Both the position numbers and the translations under genes were made by a program. Below, piece by piece: positions 58,230-64,000 of a stretch of 64,000 nt of DNA (position 1 is the stretch's first letter; each line of letters opens with the position of its first letter). Origin of the DNA: UBA1127 sp034422455. GTDB lineage: Bacteria; Chloroflexota; Dehalococcoidia; Lucifugimonadales; UBA1127. The DNA is taken from the NCBI GenBank assembly GCA_034422455.1, contig DAOUJQ010000011.1, forward strand, positions 90,522 to 154,521, in the 5' to 3' direction. The notes beneath the pieces are model-generated. The model saw nothing but the letters and a program-made list of their open reading frames with translations, had not been told where the DNA came from and made no database searches.

Positions 58230-60830
58230 ATGACGGAGGCCATCAAGCTCACCATAGACGGCGTTGAGATCGAGGCCAAGCCGGGGCAGACCGTGCTCCA
58301 AGCGGCCATCGACAACAACGTGTACGTGCCGTACCTGTGCTACTGGCCGGGCATGAAGCCCTACGGCGCGTGCCGCATGTGCGTCGTGGAGGTCGAGGGC
58401 GGGCGCGGCACCCCGGCGTCGTGCACGCTGCCCGTCGCCAACGGCATGGTCGTCAATACCGTCGGGCAAGAGGTGCGCGGGCTGCGGGAGAGCGTGCTGG
58501 AGCTGCTGTTGTCGGAGCACCCGCACGGCTGCCTGACGTGCCACCGCATCGAGCTTTGCGGGCCGCAGGACATCTGCTTGCGCCACGTGCGCGTCATGGA
58601 CCGGTGCGTCGTCTGCCCCAAGAACGATCGGTGCGAGCTCAAGGACACTGTGCGTTATGTTAACGTCAACATGGAGTCTCCGCTGGCCTACAACTACCGG
58701 AACCTGCAGGTGGAGACCGGCGACCCCTTCTACGACCGCGACTACAACCTGTGCATCGTCTGCGCGCGGTGCGTCCGGGTGTGCGAGGAGATGCGCGGCG
58801 ACGACGCCATCGCGATGATCGAGCGGTCGGGCACGGTGCTCGTGGGCACGTCGCAGGGGATGTCGCTGCTGGAGTCCGGCTGCGAGTTCTGCGGCGCGTG
58901 CATCGACGTCTGCCCCGTCGGCGCGCTGGTGGAGCGCGACCACAAGTGGGACAAGGCCGTCAACACGGTCAAGACCACATGCACGCACTGCCCCGTCGGC
59001 TGCCAGGTCAACCTGGAGGTGGACAGGCGGGGGCGCGTCATCCGCTCCATCGGCGACTGGGAGTCGCCCGTGAACACGGGGCAGCTCTGCTACATGGGCA
59101 AGTTCGGCAACGAGTTCGTCAACAGCCGCCGCCGGCTCAAGACGCCGATGCTGCGCCAGCACGGCGAGCTGGTGGAGGCGACGTGGGACGAGGCGCTCGA
59201 TACCATCGCGGCACGGCTGCCGGACTACAAGGGCGGCGCGTTCTCGCTGCTCGTGTCGCCGCGGTCGACGAACCAGCAGGCGTACCTGGCGGGCCGGTTC
59301 GCGCGCGAGGTCATGGGCACGAGCAACGTCGACCTCTCCGTCGACCACCGGCCGGAGCTCGTCGAGCCGCTGGGACGCCGCCTCGGCGCGGCGGCCGCGA
59401 CGGGGACGCTGGCCGAGCTGGAGAACGCGGGCTGCGTGCTCGTCGTCAACAGCAACGTGACCGAGGAGCACAACGTCGCGGCCATCCCCATCAAGAAGGC
59501 GCACAAGGCGGGCGGGAAGCTCGTCGTCATCGACACGCGCGAGGTGGAGCTCTCGCGCTACGCCGACCTGTGGCTGCGCCCCTACCCCGGCACCGAGCGC
59601 GCGCTGGTAGGCGGCATGCTGCGGGTGGTCCTCGATGAAGGCCTGCAGGACGACGCCTTCGTCGCCGAGCACAGCGGCGGGCTCGACGCGCTGCGGGAGT
59701 CGCTGGCGGGCTACGCGCTCGACGCCGTGGCGGACGTGACGGGGGTCTCCGCCGACAGGATCGCGGCGGCGGTGCGGGCCTTCGCGCAGGCGGGCACCGC
59801 GGCGATCGTCTACGCGCTGGACAACGTTGCGGGGGACGAGCGGGCGCCGGTCACCGACGCGCTGCTCGACCTTGCGCTGGTGACGGGCAACGTCGGCAAG
59901 GCCGCGAGCGGCATGTTCCCGCTGCGCCCCGGCGCGGCGAGCCAGGGCGCGCTCGACGTGGGGTGCGCGCCGGGCGACGACGGGTTGAACGCGGTGGGGT
60001 CGATCGAGGCGATCGCGCAGGGCGACGTGAAGGCCGCGATGGTTCTTGGCGACAGCGCGCTGTTCACGCCGGAGGCCGCCCACACGCTGACCCACACGGA
60101 GTTCCTCGTGGTGCAGGCCATGTTCGCGTCGGAGCTCACGGAGTCGGCCGACGTGGTGCTGCCGGTGACCTCCTTCGCGGAGGAAGACGGCGTGGTCACG
60201 AGCGTGGACCGCTGGGTTCTGCGCCGCAGAAAGGCCATCGACCCGGTCGGCGAGGCCCGCCCCAGCGACGCGCTGCTCACGCAGCTGGGGCGCCGGATGG
60301 GCGCGGACGGCTTCGGCGGGCACCCGTCGGAGACGCTACAGGCCATCCGTGACGCCCTCCCGGCCTACGCCGCCGCCACGGATGAGGCGCTCGACGCCGG
60401 CGGCGTGCAGTTGCCGTGGTCGATGCCGGAGCGCGTTGATCTGACGCCGCTGGCCTCGATGCCATCGCGCGCCGCAAGCGACGCCGCACCGTTCCTCTTC
60501 GCGCCGGGCCGCGTGCTTTCCCTGCCGGAAGGCGAGATCGAGGTCATACGCAGCAACGGCAAAAACGCCATCCGCCGCGAGGACGCGCTGGAGCTGCACC
60601 CGGACGACGCCGCGGCGCTGGGCGTCGGTCCCGGCGACACGATCGACGTCGGCGTCAACGGTCACCGCATCCGCGGCCTCGTGCGCACGACGGGTCCGCT
60701 GCGCGGCGTCGTCTCGGCGACGGTGCTGTTCGGCGAGCTGGCGACGGCGCTCGACCAGAGCACGGACGACGACCCCATGCTGCGCGTGCCGGGGCTGCAC
60801 GTCATGCCCGTGCACGTGGGCAAGGTGTAA
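58230..60830 (+). CDS. NuoG/FdhA-like molybdopterin-family iron-sulfur subunit
   Basis: An 866-aa subunit. An N-terminal [2Fe-2S] domain (Cys ~37, 48, 51, 65: LCYWPGMKPYGACRMC) is followed by a NuoG-type Cys-rich region HPHGCLTCHRIELC with an extra RCVVCPKNDRC. Two [4Fe-4S] ferredoxin motifs follow (LCIVCARCVRVC ~174, CEFCGACIDVC ~217), then CTHCPVGC (~250) and the molybdopterin-oxidoreductase fold with a C-terminal MopB domain. At the place of the catalytic Cys/Sec-His of formate dehydrogenases it reads SNVDLSVDHRPELV, so neither Cys nor Sec is seen. It may be a NuoG-like electron conduit or a non-formate oxidoreductase. It pairs with the upstream NuoEF fusion. Confidence 0.88.
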   Translation: MTEAIKLTIDGVEIEAKPGQTVLQAAIDNNVYVPYLCYWPGMKPYGACRMCVVEVEGGRGTPASCTLPVANGMVVNTVGQEVRGLRESVLELLLSEHPHGCLTCHRIELCGPQDICLRHVRVMDRCVVCPKNDRCELKDTVRYVNVNMESPLAYNYRNLQVETGDPFYDRDYNLCIVCARCVRVCEEMRGDDAIAMIERSGTVLVGTSQGMSLLESGCEFCGACIDVCPVGALVERDHKWDKAVNTVKTTCTHCPVGCQVNLEVDRRGRVIRSIGDWESPVNTGQLCYMGKFGNEFVNSRRRLKTPMLRQHGELVEATWDEALDTIAARLPDYKGGAFSLLVSPRSTNQQAYLAGRFAREVMGTSNVDLSVDHRPELVEPLGRRLGAAAATGTLAELENAGCVLVVNSNVTEEHNVAAIPIKKAHKAGGKLVVIDTREVELSRYADLWLRPYPGTERALVGGMLRVVLDEGLQDDAFVAEHSGGLDALRESLAGYALDAVADVTGVSADRIAAAVRAFAQAGTAAIVYALDNVAGDERAPVTDALLDLALVTGNVGKAASGMFPLRPGAASQGALDVGCAPGDDGLNAVGSIEAIAQGDVKAAMVLGDSALFTPEAAHTLTHTEFLVVQAMFASELTESADVVLPVTSFAEEDGVVTSVDRWVLRRRKAIDPVGEARPSDALLTQLGRRMGADGFGGHPSETLQAIRDALPAYAAATDEALDAGGVQLPWSMPERVDLTPLASMPSRAASDAAPFLFAPGRVLSLPEGEIEVIRSNGKNAIRREDALELHPDDAAALGVGPGDTIDVGVNGHRIRGLVRTTGPLRGVVSATVLFGELATALDQSTDDDPMLRVPGLHVMPVHVGKV

Positions 60831-60838
60831 TTCACCGC

Positions 60839-61194
60839 AATTTGTGTATAATTGGCTTACGGAATACGCGGATGGAGCGTATTGAGTTCATTCCAGGCCT
60901 GCCGTTGCTGGGAGTGAAGGCGAGTGGGGGTCCCGCAGGCACGTTGAGGTGACGACCATGACCACTCAGCCACCGGAAGCTAGCGTTCCCCAATGGTTTC
61001 ATGATTTTGCTGTTGAGAATGAACGGCAACATCGGGAACTTGCGACGCAGATTGCGGCAGTGCGTGGAGAACTTGCAGCAGAGATCGCCAACGTAGAGAA
61101 CCGCCTGATCAAGTGGATAGTGGCCCAGTTTTTTGCCGCCACCGTCGCCGCATCATCCATCGCTCTGCTAATCCAGCAACTCATTGGTGATTAG
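60839..61194 (+). repeat. Tandem duplication, copy 1 (promoter, leader, gene)
   Basis: The unit begins with AATTTGTGTATAATTGGC (-10 TATAAT at 60847-60852), then a ~105-base leader containing GGGAGTGAAGGCGAGTGGGG and a GCCTGC...GCAGGC stem, and the CDS at 60958. Copy 2 is displaced by exactly 439 bases from -10 to ATG, with no indel in the leader. Confidence 0.85.
60958..61194 (+). CDS. Small coiled-coil/TM protein, tandem copy 1
   Basis: A 78-aa protein. The N-terminal block VPQWFHDFAVENERQHREL is followed by a coiled coil built on an 11-residue pattern (RGELAAEIANV) and one C-terminal transmembrane helix (LIKWIVAQFFAATVAASSIA). It resembles DUF1640-like coiled-coil membrane proteins. The ATG at 60958 follows GAGGTG; a GTG 9 bases earlier is an alternative. 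It is nearly identical in its first half to the copy at 61397 and shares its motif with the gene at 47853. Function unknown; the copies could form mixed oligomers. Confidence 0.8.
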   Translation: MTTQPPEASVPQWFHDFAVENERQHRELATQIAAVRGELAAEIANVENRLIKWIVAQFFAATVAASSIALLIQQLIGD

Positions 61195-61277
61195 CCGATC
61201 TTGCTGCTAACGACCCATGCTGCTCGTCTCCGGGCTTCGTGTCGTCTGTGCATGTGAGCAAGGTGTATTTCCTATAT

Positions 61278-61666
61278 GATTTGTGTAAAATTGACTGGCA
61301 CAATCCGTGGGCGAAGCATACTGAGTCCATTCCAAGCCTGCCGTTGCTGGGAGTGAAGGCGAGTGGGGGTCCCGCAGGCGCGTTGAGGTGATGACCATGA
61401 CCACTCAGCCACCGGAAGCTAGCGTTCCCCAATGGTTTCACGATTTTGCCGTTGAGAATGAACGGCAACATCGGGAACTTGCGACGCAGATTCAAGCTAT
61501 GCGGGGAGAACTCTCGACAGAGATTGAGTCCTTGCGTGGGGAACTTTCGACGGAGATTGCCAACGTAGAGAACAGGCTGATCAAGTGGATAGTGGCCCAG
61601 TTCATCGCAGCCACTATCGCTGCTTCGTCCATTGCTCTGCTTGTCCAGCAACTCGTTGGCGACTAG
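61278..61666 (+). repeat. Tandem duplication, copy 2 (promoter, leader, gene)
   Basis: Second copy of the unit, with -10 TAAAAT (61286-61291). The leader is almost identical to copy 1 from about 61341 (GCCTGCCGTTGCTGGGAGTG) onward. The gene has one extra 33-base unit relative to copy 1. A third, shorter copy of the promoter only (ATTGGCTTACGCAATACG) lies at 61716-61733. Confidence 0.85.
61397..61666 (+). CDS. Small coiled-coil/TM protein, tandem copy 2
   Basis: An 89-aa paralog of the preceding protein. The N-terminal block VPQWFHDFAVENERQHREL is identical. The coiled coil is longer by exactly 11 residues: MRGELSTEIES and LRGELSTEIAN are two successive hendecads, against one in copy 1. The C-terminal helix (LIKWIVAQFIAATIAASSIA) is nearly the same. 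The change is an in-frame gain or loss of one hendecad unit. Start at ATG 61397, by homology with copy 1; ATG 61391 also lies in frame. Function unknown. Confidence 0.8.
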   Translation: MTTQPPEASVPQWFHDFAVENERQHRELATQIQAMRGELSTEIESLRGELSTEIANVENRLIKWIVAQFIAATIAASSIALLVQQLVGD

Positions 61667-61710
61667 TCTGCCGGCGCATGTAGCGAAGATTAATTCCCGG
61701 GCGATTAGTG

Positions 61711-61733
61711 TATGATTGGCTTACGCAATACGT
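61711..61733 (+). promoter_or_regulatory. Promoter-like element shared with the duplicated genes, before vapB2
   Basis: TATGATTGGCTTACGCAATACG matches the corresponding part of the copy 1 promoter (TATAATTGGCTTACGGAATACG) at 20 of 22 positions. TATGAT (61711-61716) would be the -10, 32 bases before the antitoxin ATG. Confidence 0.6.
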
Positions 61734-61748
61734 GTGGGTGACGGTGAA

Positions 61749-62042
61749 ATGGCTAGAGTACACATCTCCCTATCAGAAGAGGAACTCGCACGCTTTAGGG
61801 AACAAGCCGAGCAGGAAGGCATGTCGCTAAGCGCGTGGCTCCACGCCGCTGCAAAACGGCGTATGGCAGAAAAGTCAGCCAAGCGACATGACAATAAGCG
61901 CGTGCATACCGACGAAGACCGGGAGGCGTTCTTTCGCATGATTGATGCTCTGCACGGGCCAGACGCCAAGCCGACGCCAACGTGGGAAGAGATCAACCGG
62001 ATGCTTGAGCAACGCATGCGTGAGAAGTTTCCACAAGCATGA
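61749..62042 (+). CDS. vapB: VapB-type antitoxin (second vapBC)
   Basis: A 97-aa antitoxin with an RHH-like N-terminus (ARVHISLSEEELARFREQAE and EGMSLSAWLHAAAKRRM) and a charged C-terminal tail that would bind the toxin (PTPTWEEINRMLEQRMREKF). Its stop overlaps the PIN toxin start by ATGA (62039-62042). The promoter resembles those of the duplicated coiled-coil genes just upstream. ATG 61749 is chosen because the conserved domain starts there; only a weak GGTGA precedes it. Confidence 0.83.
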   Translation: MARVHISLSEEELARFREQAEQEGMSLSAWLHAAAKRRMAEKSAKRHDNKRVHTDEDREAFFRMIDALHGPDAKPTPTWEEINRMLEQRMREKFPQA

Positions 62043-62431
62043 ACTTCATTGATGCCAATGTTCTCCTCTATGCCGTGGGGAATGACCCAGCCACAAGAGA
62101 ACAGGCCTATGACGTATTTCATGCAGCGGAACGCGATGGCCGGCCCCTTTGTACCTCAGCAGGTGCGCTTGAGGAAGTCTGCTACGTCTTGTGGCGGGAG
62201 GGCAATGGCCGGCTCATACCTCTGGTCCTGAGACTGGTTGATGAGTTCGCAGTGCAAGTTTGGCCATTGGAGATGGAAGACGTGCAGCAAGCCATTGCAC
62301 TTCACGATCGGTTTCCATCCCTGGACACCATGGACCTCTGCCATCTTGCCTCGTGCCTGCGCAGGAACGCGACGGAGCTCAAGACCTTTGACCGCGGGCT
62401 GGAGCGCGCCGCCGCCTCCCTGCTGGCCTAG
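62039..62431 (+). CDS. vapC: VapC PIN-domain toxin (second vapBC)
   Basis: A 130-aa PIN ribonuclease. Active-site acids are Asp in NFIDANVLLYAV, Glu in GALEEVCYVLW, Asp in LDTMDLCHLAS and Asp in LKTFDRGLERA. It starts within the vapB stop. The stretch ASCLRRNATEL is encoded by DNA that matches repeat B over GCCTGCGCAGGAACG (62348-62362). The length is still that expected for the fold, so whether this is repeat-derived is unclear. Confidence 0.87.
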   Translation: MNFIDANVLLYAVGNDPATREQAYDVFHAAERDGRPLCTSAGALEEVCYVLWREGNGRLIPLVLRLVDEFAVQVWPLEMEDVQQAIALHDRFPSLDTMDLCHLASCLRRNATELKTFDRGLERAAASLLA

Positions 62432-62492
62432 CCTCCGTCGGCCGACCAGCTGCAACCCTGCGACGGTGCGACGAGTGGAGTGAGGTAGACCC

Positions 62493-62990
62493 ATGACCCG
62501 CGGCCCATGGATCCTGGCAGGCGCAGCGATGATCGTCGCCGTCATTGCGCTGGCGCTGTCTGTCGTCGCGCTCGTCGGCGACTCCGACGACGCGGACGTC
62601 GAGCAGCCCACCGATGCTCGCGCGTTGAACCCGATGCTGTATACCGTCGACGTGGTGGACCGGGCCATCCGCCGCTACCAGGCGTTCGGATGGGCGGACA
62701 CGGCGGAGCACTACCTCTCGCCGCGCAGCGTCGACAACGGGTTGAGCGTCTTCATGGTCAGCCCGCAGAACCGCATCATCGCCGCGCAGGACCGGAGCCT
62801 GCTTGGCAAGGGAATCGGGGCGCTTGGGCGCGACAACCTGGGGGTGCTCTGGGGCGACATCGACATCCCCGAGCGCGGGCGATGGGTCCGCCAGCAGGCG
62901 ATGCACCCCGTCACCGGGGCGTCGGCGGTGAAGCACACGTGGGTCGTGCGCCACGACGGCTTCGTGTTCGGCTCCGCCTGGTACGAGTAG
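62493..62990 (+). CDS. Membrane-anchored Cache-like protein
   Basis: A 165-aa protein with one N-terminal transmembrane helix (ILAGAAMIVAVIALALSVVA) and an extracytoplasmic domain. The elements VVDRAIRRYQAFGW, VFMVSPQNRIIAAQDRSLLG and the C-terminal MHPVTGASAVKHTWVVRHDG with FGSAWYE are those of a single Cache-type sensor or ligand-binding module. No kinase or chemotaxis output domain is attached. It might be a stand-alone ligand-binding protein. The ATG is preceded by GAGTGAGG. Ligand unknown. Confidence 0.7.
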   Translation: MTRGPWILAGAAMIVAVIALALSVVALVGDSDDADVEQPTDARALNPMLYTVDVVDRAIRRYQAFGWADTAEHYLSPRSVDNGLSVFMVSPQNRIIAAQDRSLLGKGIGALGRDNLGVLWGDIDIPERGRWVRQQAMHPVTGASAVKHTWVVRHDGFVFGSAWYE

Positions 62991-63006
62991 GGGTCATTCC
63001 CGCCCG

Positions 63007-63036
63007 TTGCCCATCGTCGCGCGCATCGTGTACCAT
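63007..63036 (+). promoter_or_regulatory. Promoter of rplS
   Basis: TTGCCC (63007-63012) and TACCAT (63031-63036) with 18-base spacing, 41 bases before the rplS ATG. Confidence 0.5.
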
Positions 63037-63077
63037 TGACAAGTTGCACCGAGATTCACAGAGCTAGAGGGACCCGC

Positions 63078-63926
63078 ATGGACGCCCATCACCTGGTTGA
63101 AGTACAGAAGAACCCCAACATCCCGGAGTTCCGGGCCGGGGACACCGTTCAGGTTAACTACAAGGTGCGGGAGGGCGAGCGCACGCGCACGCAGCCGTTC
63201 CAGGGCGTCGTGATCCGGCGCGTGGGCGGCAGGAGCGCCGCCGCATGCTTCACCGTCCGCCGCGTGACCCGCGGGTTCGGCGTGGAGCGCACCTTCCCTC
63301 TCTACTCGCCGCACATCGAGTCGGTCCAGGTGCAGCGCTACGGCAGGGTCCGCCGCGCCAAGCTCTACTACCTCCGACAGCGCTCCGGCCGCGCCGCCCG
63401 CATCAAGGAGCAGACGAACCTGCCGGCGTGGCTGAAGGCGAGCAACGCAGCCGCCGCAGCCGCAGCCACGGCTGCCGTGGTCGAGGCGGAGGAAGACCTC
63501 GTCGAGGAGCTGGTGGAAGAGGAAGAGGCCGTCGAGGCTGAAGCGCCAGTCGCCGTCGTCGATGAAGCCCCCGATGAGGCCGTCGCCGAGACTGAAGCCG
63601 AAGAGACTGTTGACGAGGCCGCCGCGCCGGAAGAGACTGCCGAGGAAGCCGTCGTAGACGATGAGCCCGTAGCGGAGGCGGACGCGGAGGAAGCGCCGTC
63701 GGCTGAGGCTGTCGACGAAGCGCCCGCAGCGGAAGCGGAGGCAGAGCCCGTCGAAGAGGCGCCCGCAGAGGAAGAGGCCGTAGCCCAGGCAGAGGCTGTC
63801 GATGAAGCCCCCGCAGAGGAAGCGCCGTCGGCTGAGGCAGAGCCCGTCGACGAAGCTCCTGCAGAAGAGGCGCCCGCCGCAGAGGGTGAGTCCGCAGAGA
63901 CCCAGTCGGAAGAGAAGAAGACCTAA
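63078..63926 (+). CDS. rplS: Ribosomal protein L19 with long acidic C-terminal extension
   Basis: A 282-aa protein. Residues 1-115 are a complete L19: IPEFRAGDTVQVNYKVREG, QPFQGVVIRRVGG, FTVRRVTRGFGVERTFPLYS and the basic end VRRAKLYYLRQRSGRAARIK. L19 normally stops near here. This one continues for about 165 residues of Glu/Ala/Pro/Val low-complexity sequence with repeated VDEAPAEEAPSAEAE-like units, highly acidic and probably disordered. L19 lies at the 30S-50S interface, so the tail would project from the ribosome. The ATG follows AGAGGG. The tail is in frame with ordinary codons and ends at TAA. Confidence 0.95.
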   Translation: MDAHHLVEVQKNPNIPEFRAGDTVQVNYKVREGERTRTQPFQGVVIRRVGGRSAAACFTVRRVTRGFGVERTFPLYSPHIESVQVQRYGRVRRAKLYYLRQRSGRAARIKEQTNLPAWLKASNAAAAAAATAAVVEAEEDLVEELVEEEEAVEAEAPVAVVDEAPDEAVAETEAEETVDEAAAPEETAEEAVVDDEPVAEADAEEAPSAEAVDEAPAAEAEAEPVEEAPAEEEAVAQAEAVDEAPAEEAPSAEAEPVDEAPAEEAPAAEGESAETQSEEKKT

Positions 63927-63967
63927 TCCCCCGGCCATCCCGGCGCGCCGGGCCGCAGGTGGTGCGC

Positions 63968-64000
63968 ATGGCTGCTCAGCCGGAGCGGAACGCCCGCTAC
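63968..64000 (+). CDS. Start of a further gene (partial)
   Basis: An ATG at 63968 with AGGTGG about 6-9 bases upstream opens a frame (MAAQPERNARY) that runs off the window. It lies 41 bases after rplS, with a GC palindrome CCCGGCGCGCCGGG (63939-63952) between them. In many genomes rplS is followed by a signal peptidase or RNase HII gene, but 11 residues are not enough to tell. Confidence 0.4.
   Translation, partial: MAAQPERNARY

Noticed and set aside
62348..62362. Repeat B insertion inside the second vapC
   Set aside because: The DNA matches repeat B over about 15 bases, but the protein has the normal PIN length and a plausible helix here, so chance or ancient origin cannot be separated.

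Overview
The window is GC-rich bacterial chromosomal DNA, densely coded on both strands, with no rRNA, phage module or insertion sequence visible. The best guess for the host is an aerobic or microaerobic member of the Chloroflexota (Dehalococcoidia/SAR202-like). That is inference from three things: the pair of giant membrane proteins of the Chloroflexi/archaea-associated YYY (DUF2298) and Agl23-like families, the general gene repertoire, and a dense family of short palindromic repeats (core CCCTTCGAC.GGCTCAGGGCGAACGG, here called repeat A, often joined to a second palindrome, repeat B). Oxidative-stress genes (katG, a sodC-like gene, an MbfA-like iron exporter) indicate exposure to oxygen. 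A selC-type tRNA-Sec shows selenocysteine capacity.

Layout. 0.3-7.1 kb (minus strand): repeat-rich flank, then coaE, a NorQ/CbbQ-type AAA+ ATPase, a CoA-type Nudix hydrolase and a giant NorD-like VWA protein in one tight operon, preceded by a polyprenol-kinase-like membrane protein. 7.2-11.6 kb: trxA, tRNA-Sec, two aldo/keto reductases and unknowns. 11.8-19.8 kb: katG with its terminator, tRNA-His with a clear promoter, speD-speB (polyamines), a site-2 protease, a sodC-like gene, a cysteine desulfurase and a lipoprotein. 19.9-24.3 kb: a four-gene Gld-type ABC exporter cassette. 24.4-30.8 kb: cinA, argC, tRNA-Glu and a MacB/LolD-type ABC pair. 30.9-39.3 kb: VOC protein, Rieske oxygenase, DrrAB-type ABC exporter, FMN-binding protein, SDR, cupin, a HicB-like protein coupled to an EEP-fold nuclease, and an MbfA-like ferritin-VIT fusion. 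39.4-47.5 kb: ftsY, then a probable surface-glycan cluster (DUF2298, Agl23-like, AglD-type flippase, FAD oxidoreductase). 47.8-51.2 kb: small coiled-coil membrane protein, tandem MFS paralogs and an orphan antitoxin. 51.4-55.7 kb: TIMP-like protein, 2-hydroxyacid dehydrogenase and a small accessory islet (vapBC, a broken HNH nuclease gene, an AT-richer orphan). 55.8-60.8 kb: a NuoE-NuoF fusion and a NuoG/FdhA-like molybdopterin protein. 60.8-62.4 kb: a recent tandem duplication of a coiled-coil membrane protein with its promoter and leader, then a second vapBC. 62.5-64 kb: a Cache-like protein, rplS with a very long acidic tail, and the first codons of a further gene.

The most unusual signals are these. 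Repeat A lies inside reading frames: it forms the linker of the NuoE-NuoF fusion, a loop of a polytopic membrane protein, and the C-terminus of an FMN-binding protein. The SodC homolog lacks one copper-ligand histidine. The FdhA-like subunit lacks the catalytic Cys/Sec although the genome carries tRNA-Sec. A HicB-like protein is translationally coupled to a nuclease of another fold. A promoter-leader-gene unit is duplicated in tandem. Several -10 boxes sit 6-9 bases before the start codon, suggesting leaderless mRNAs.
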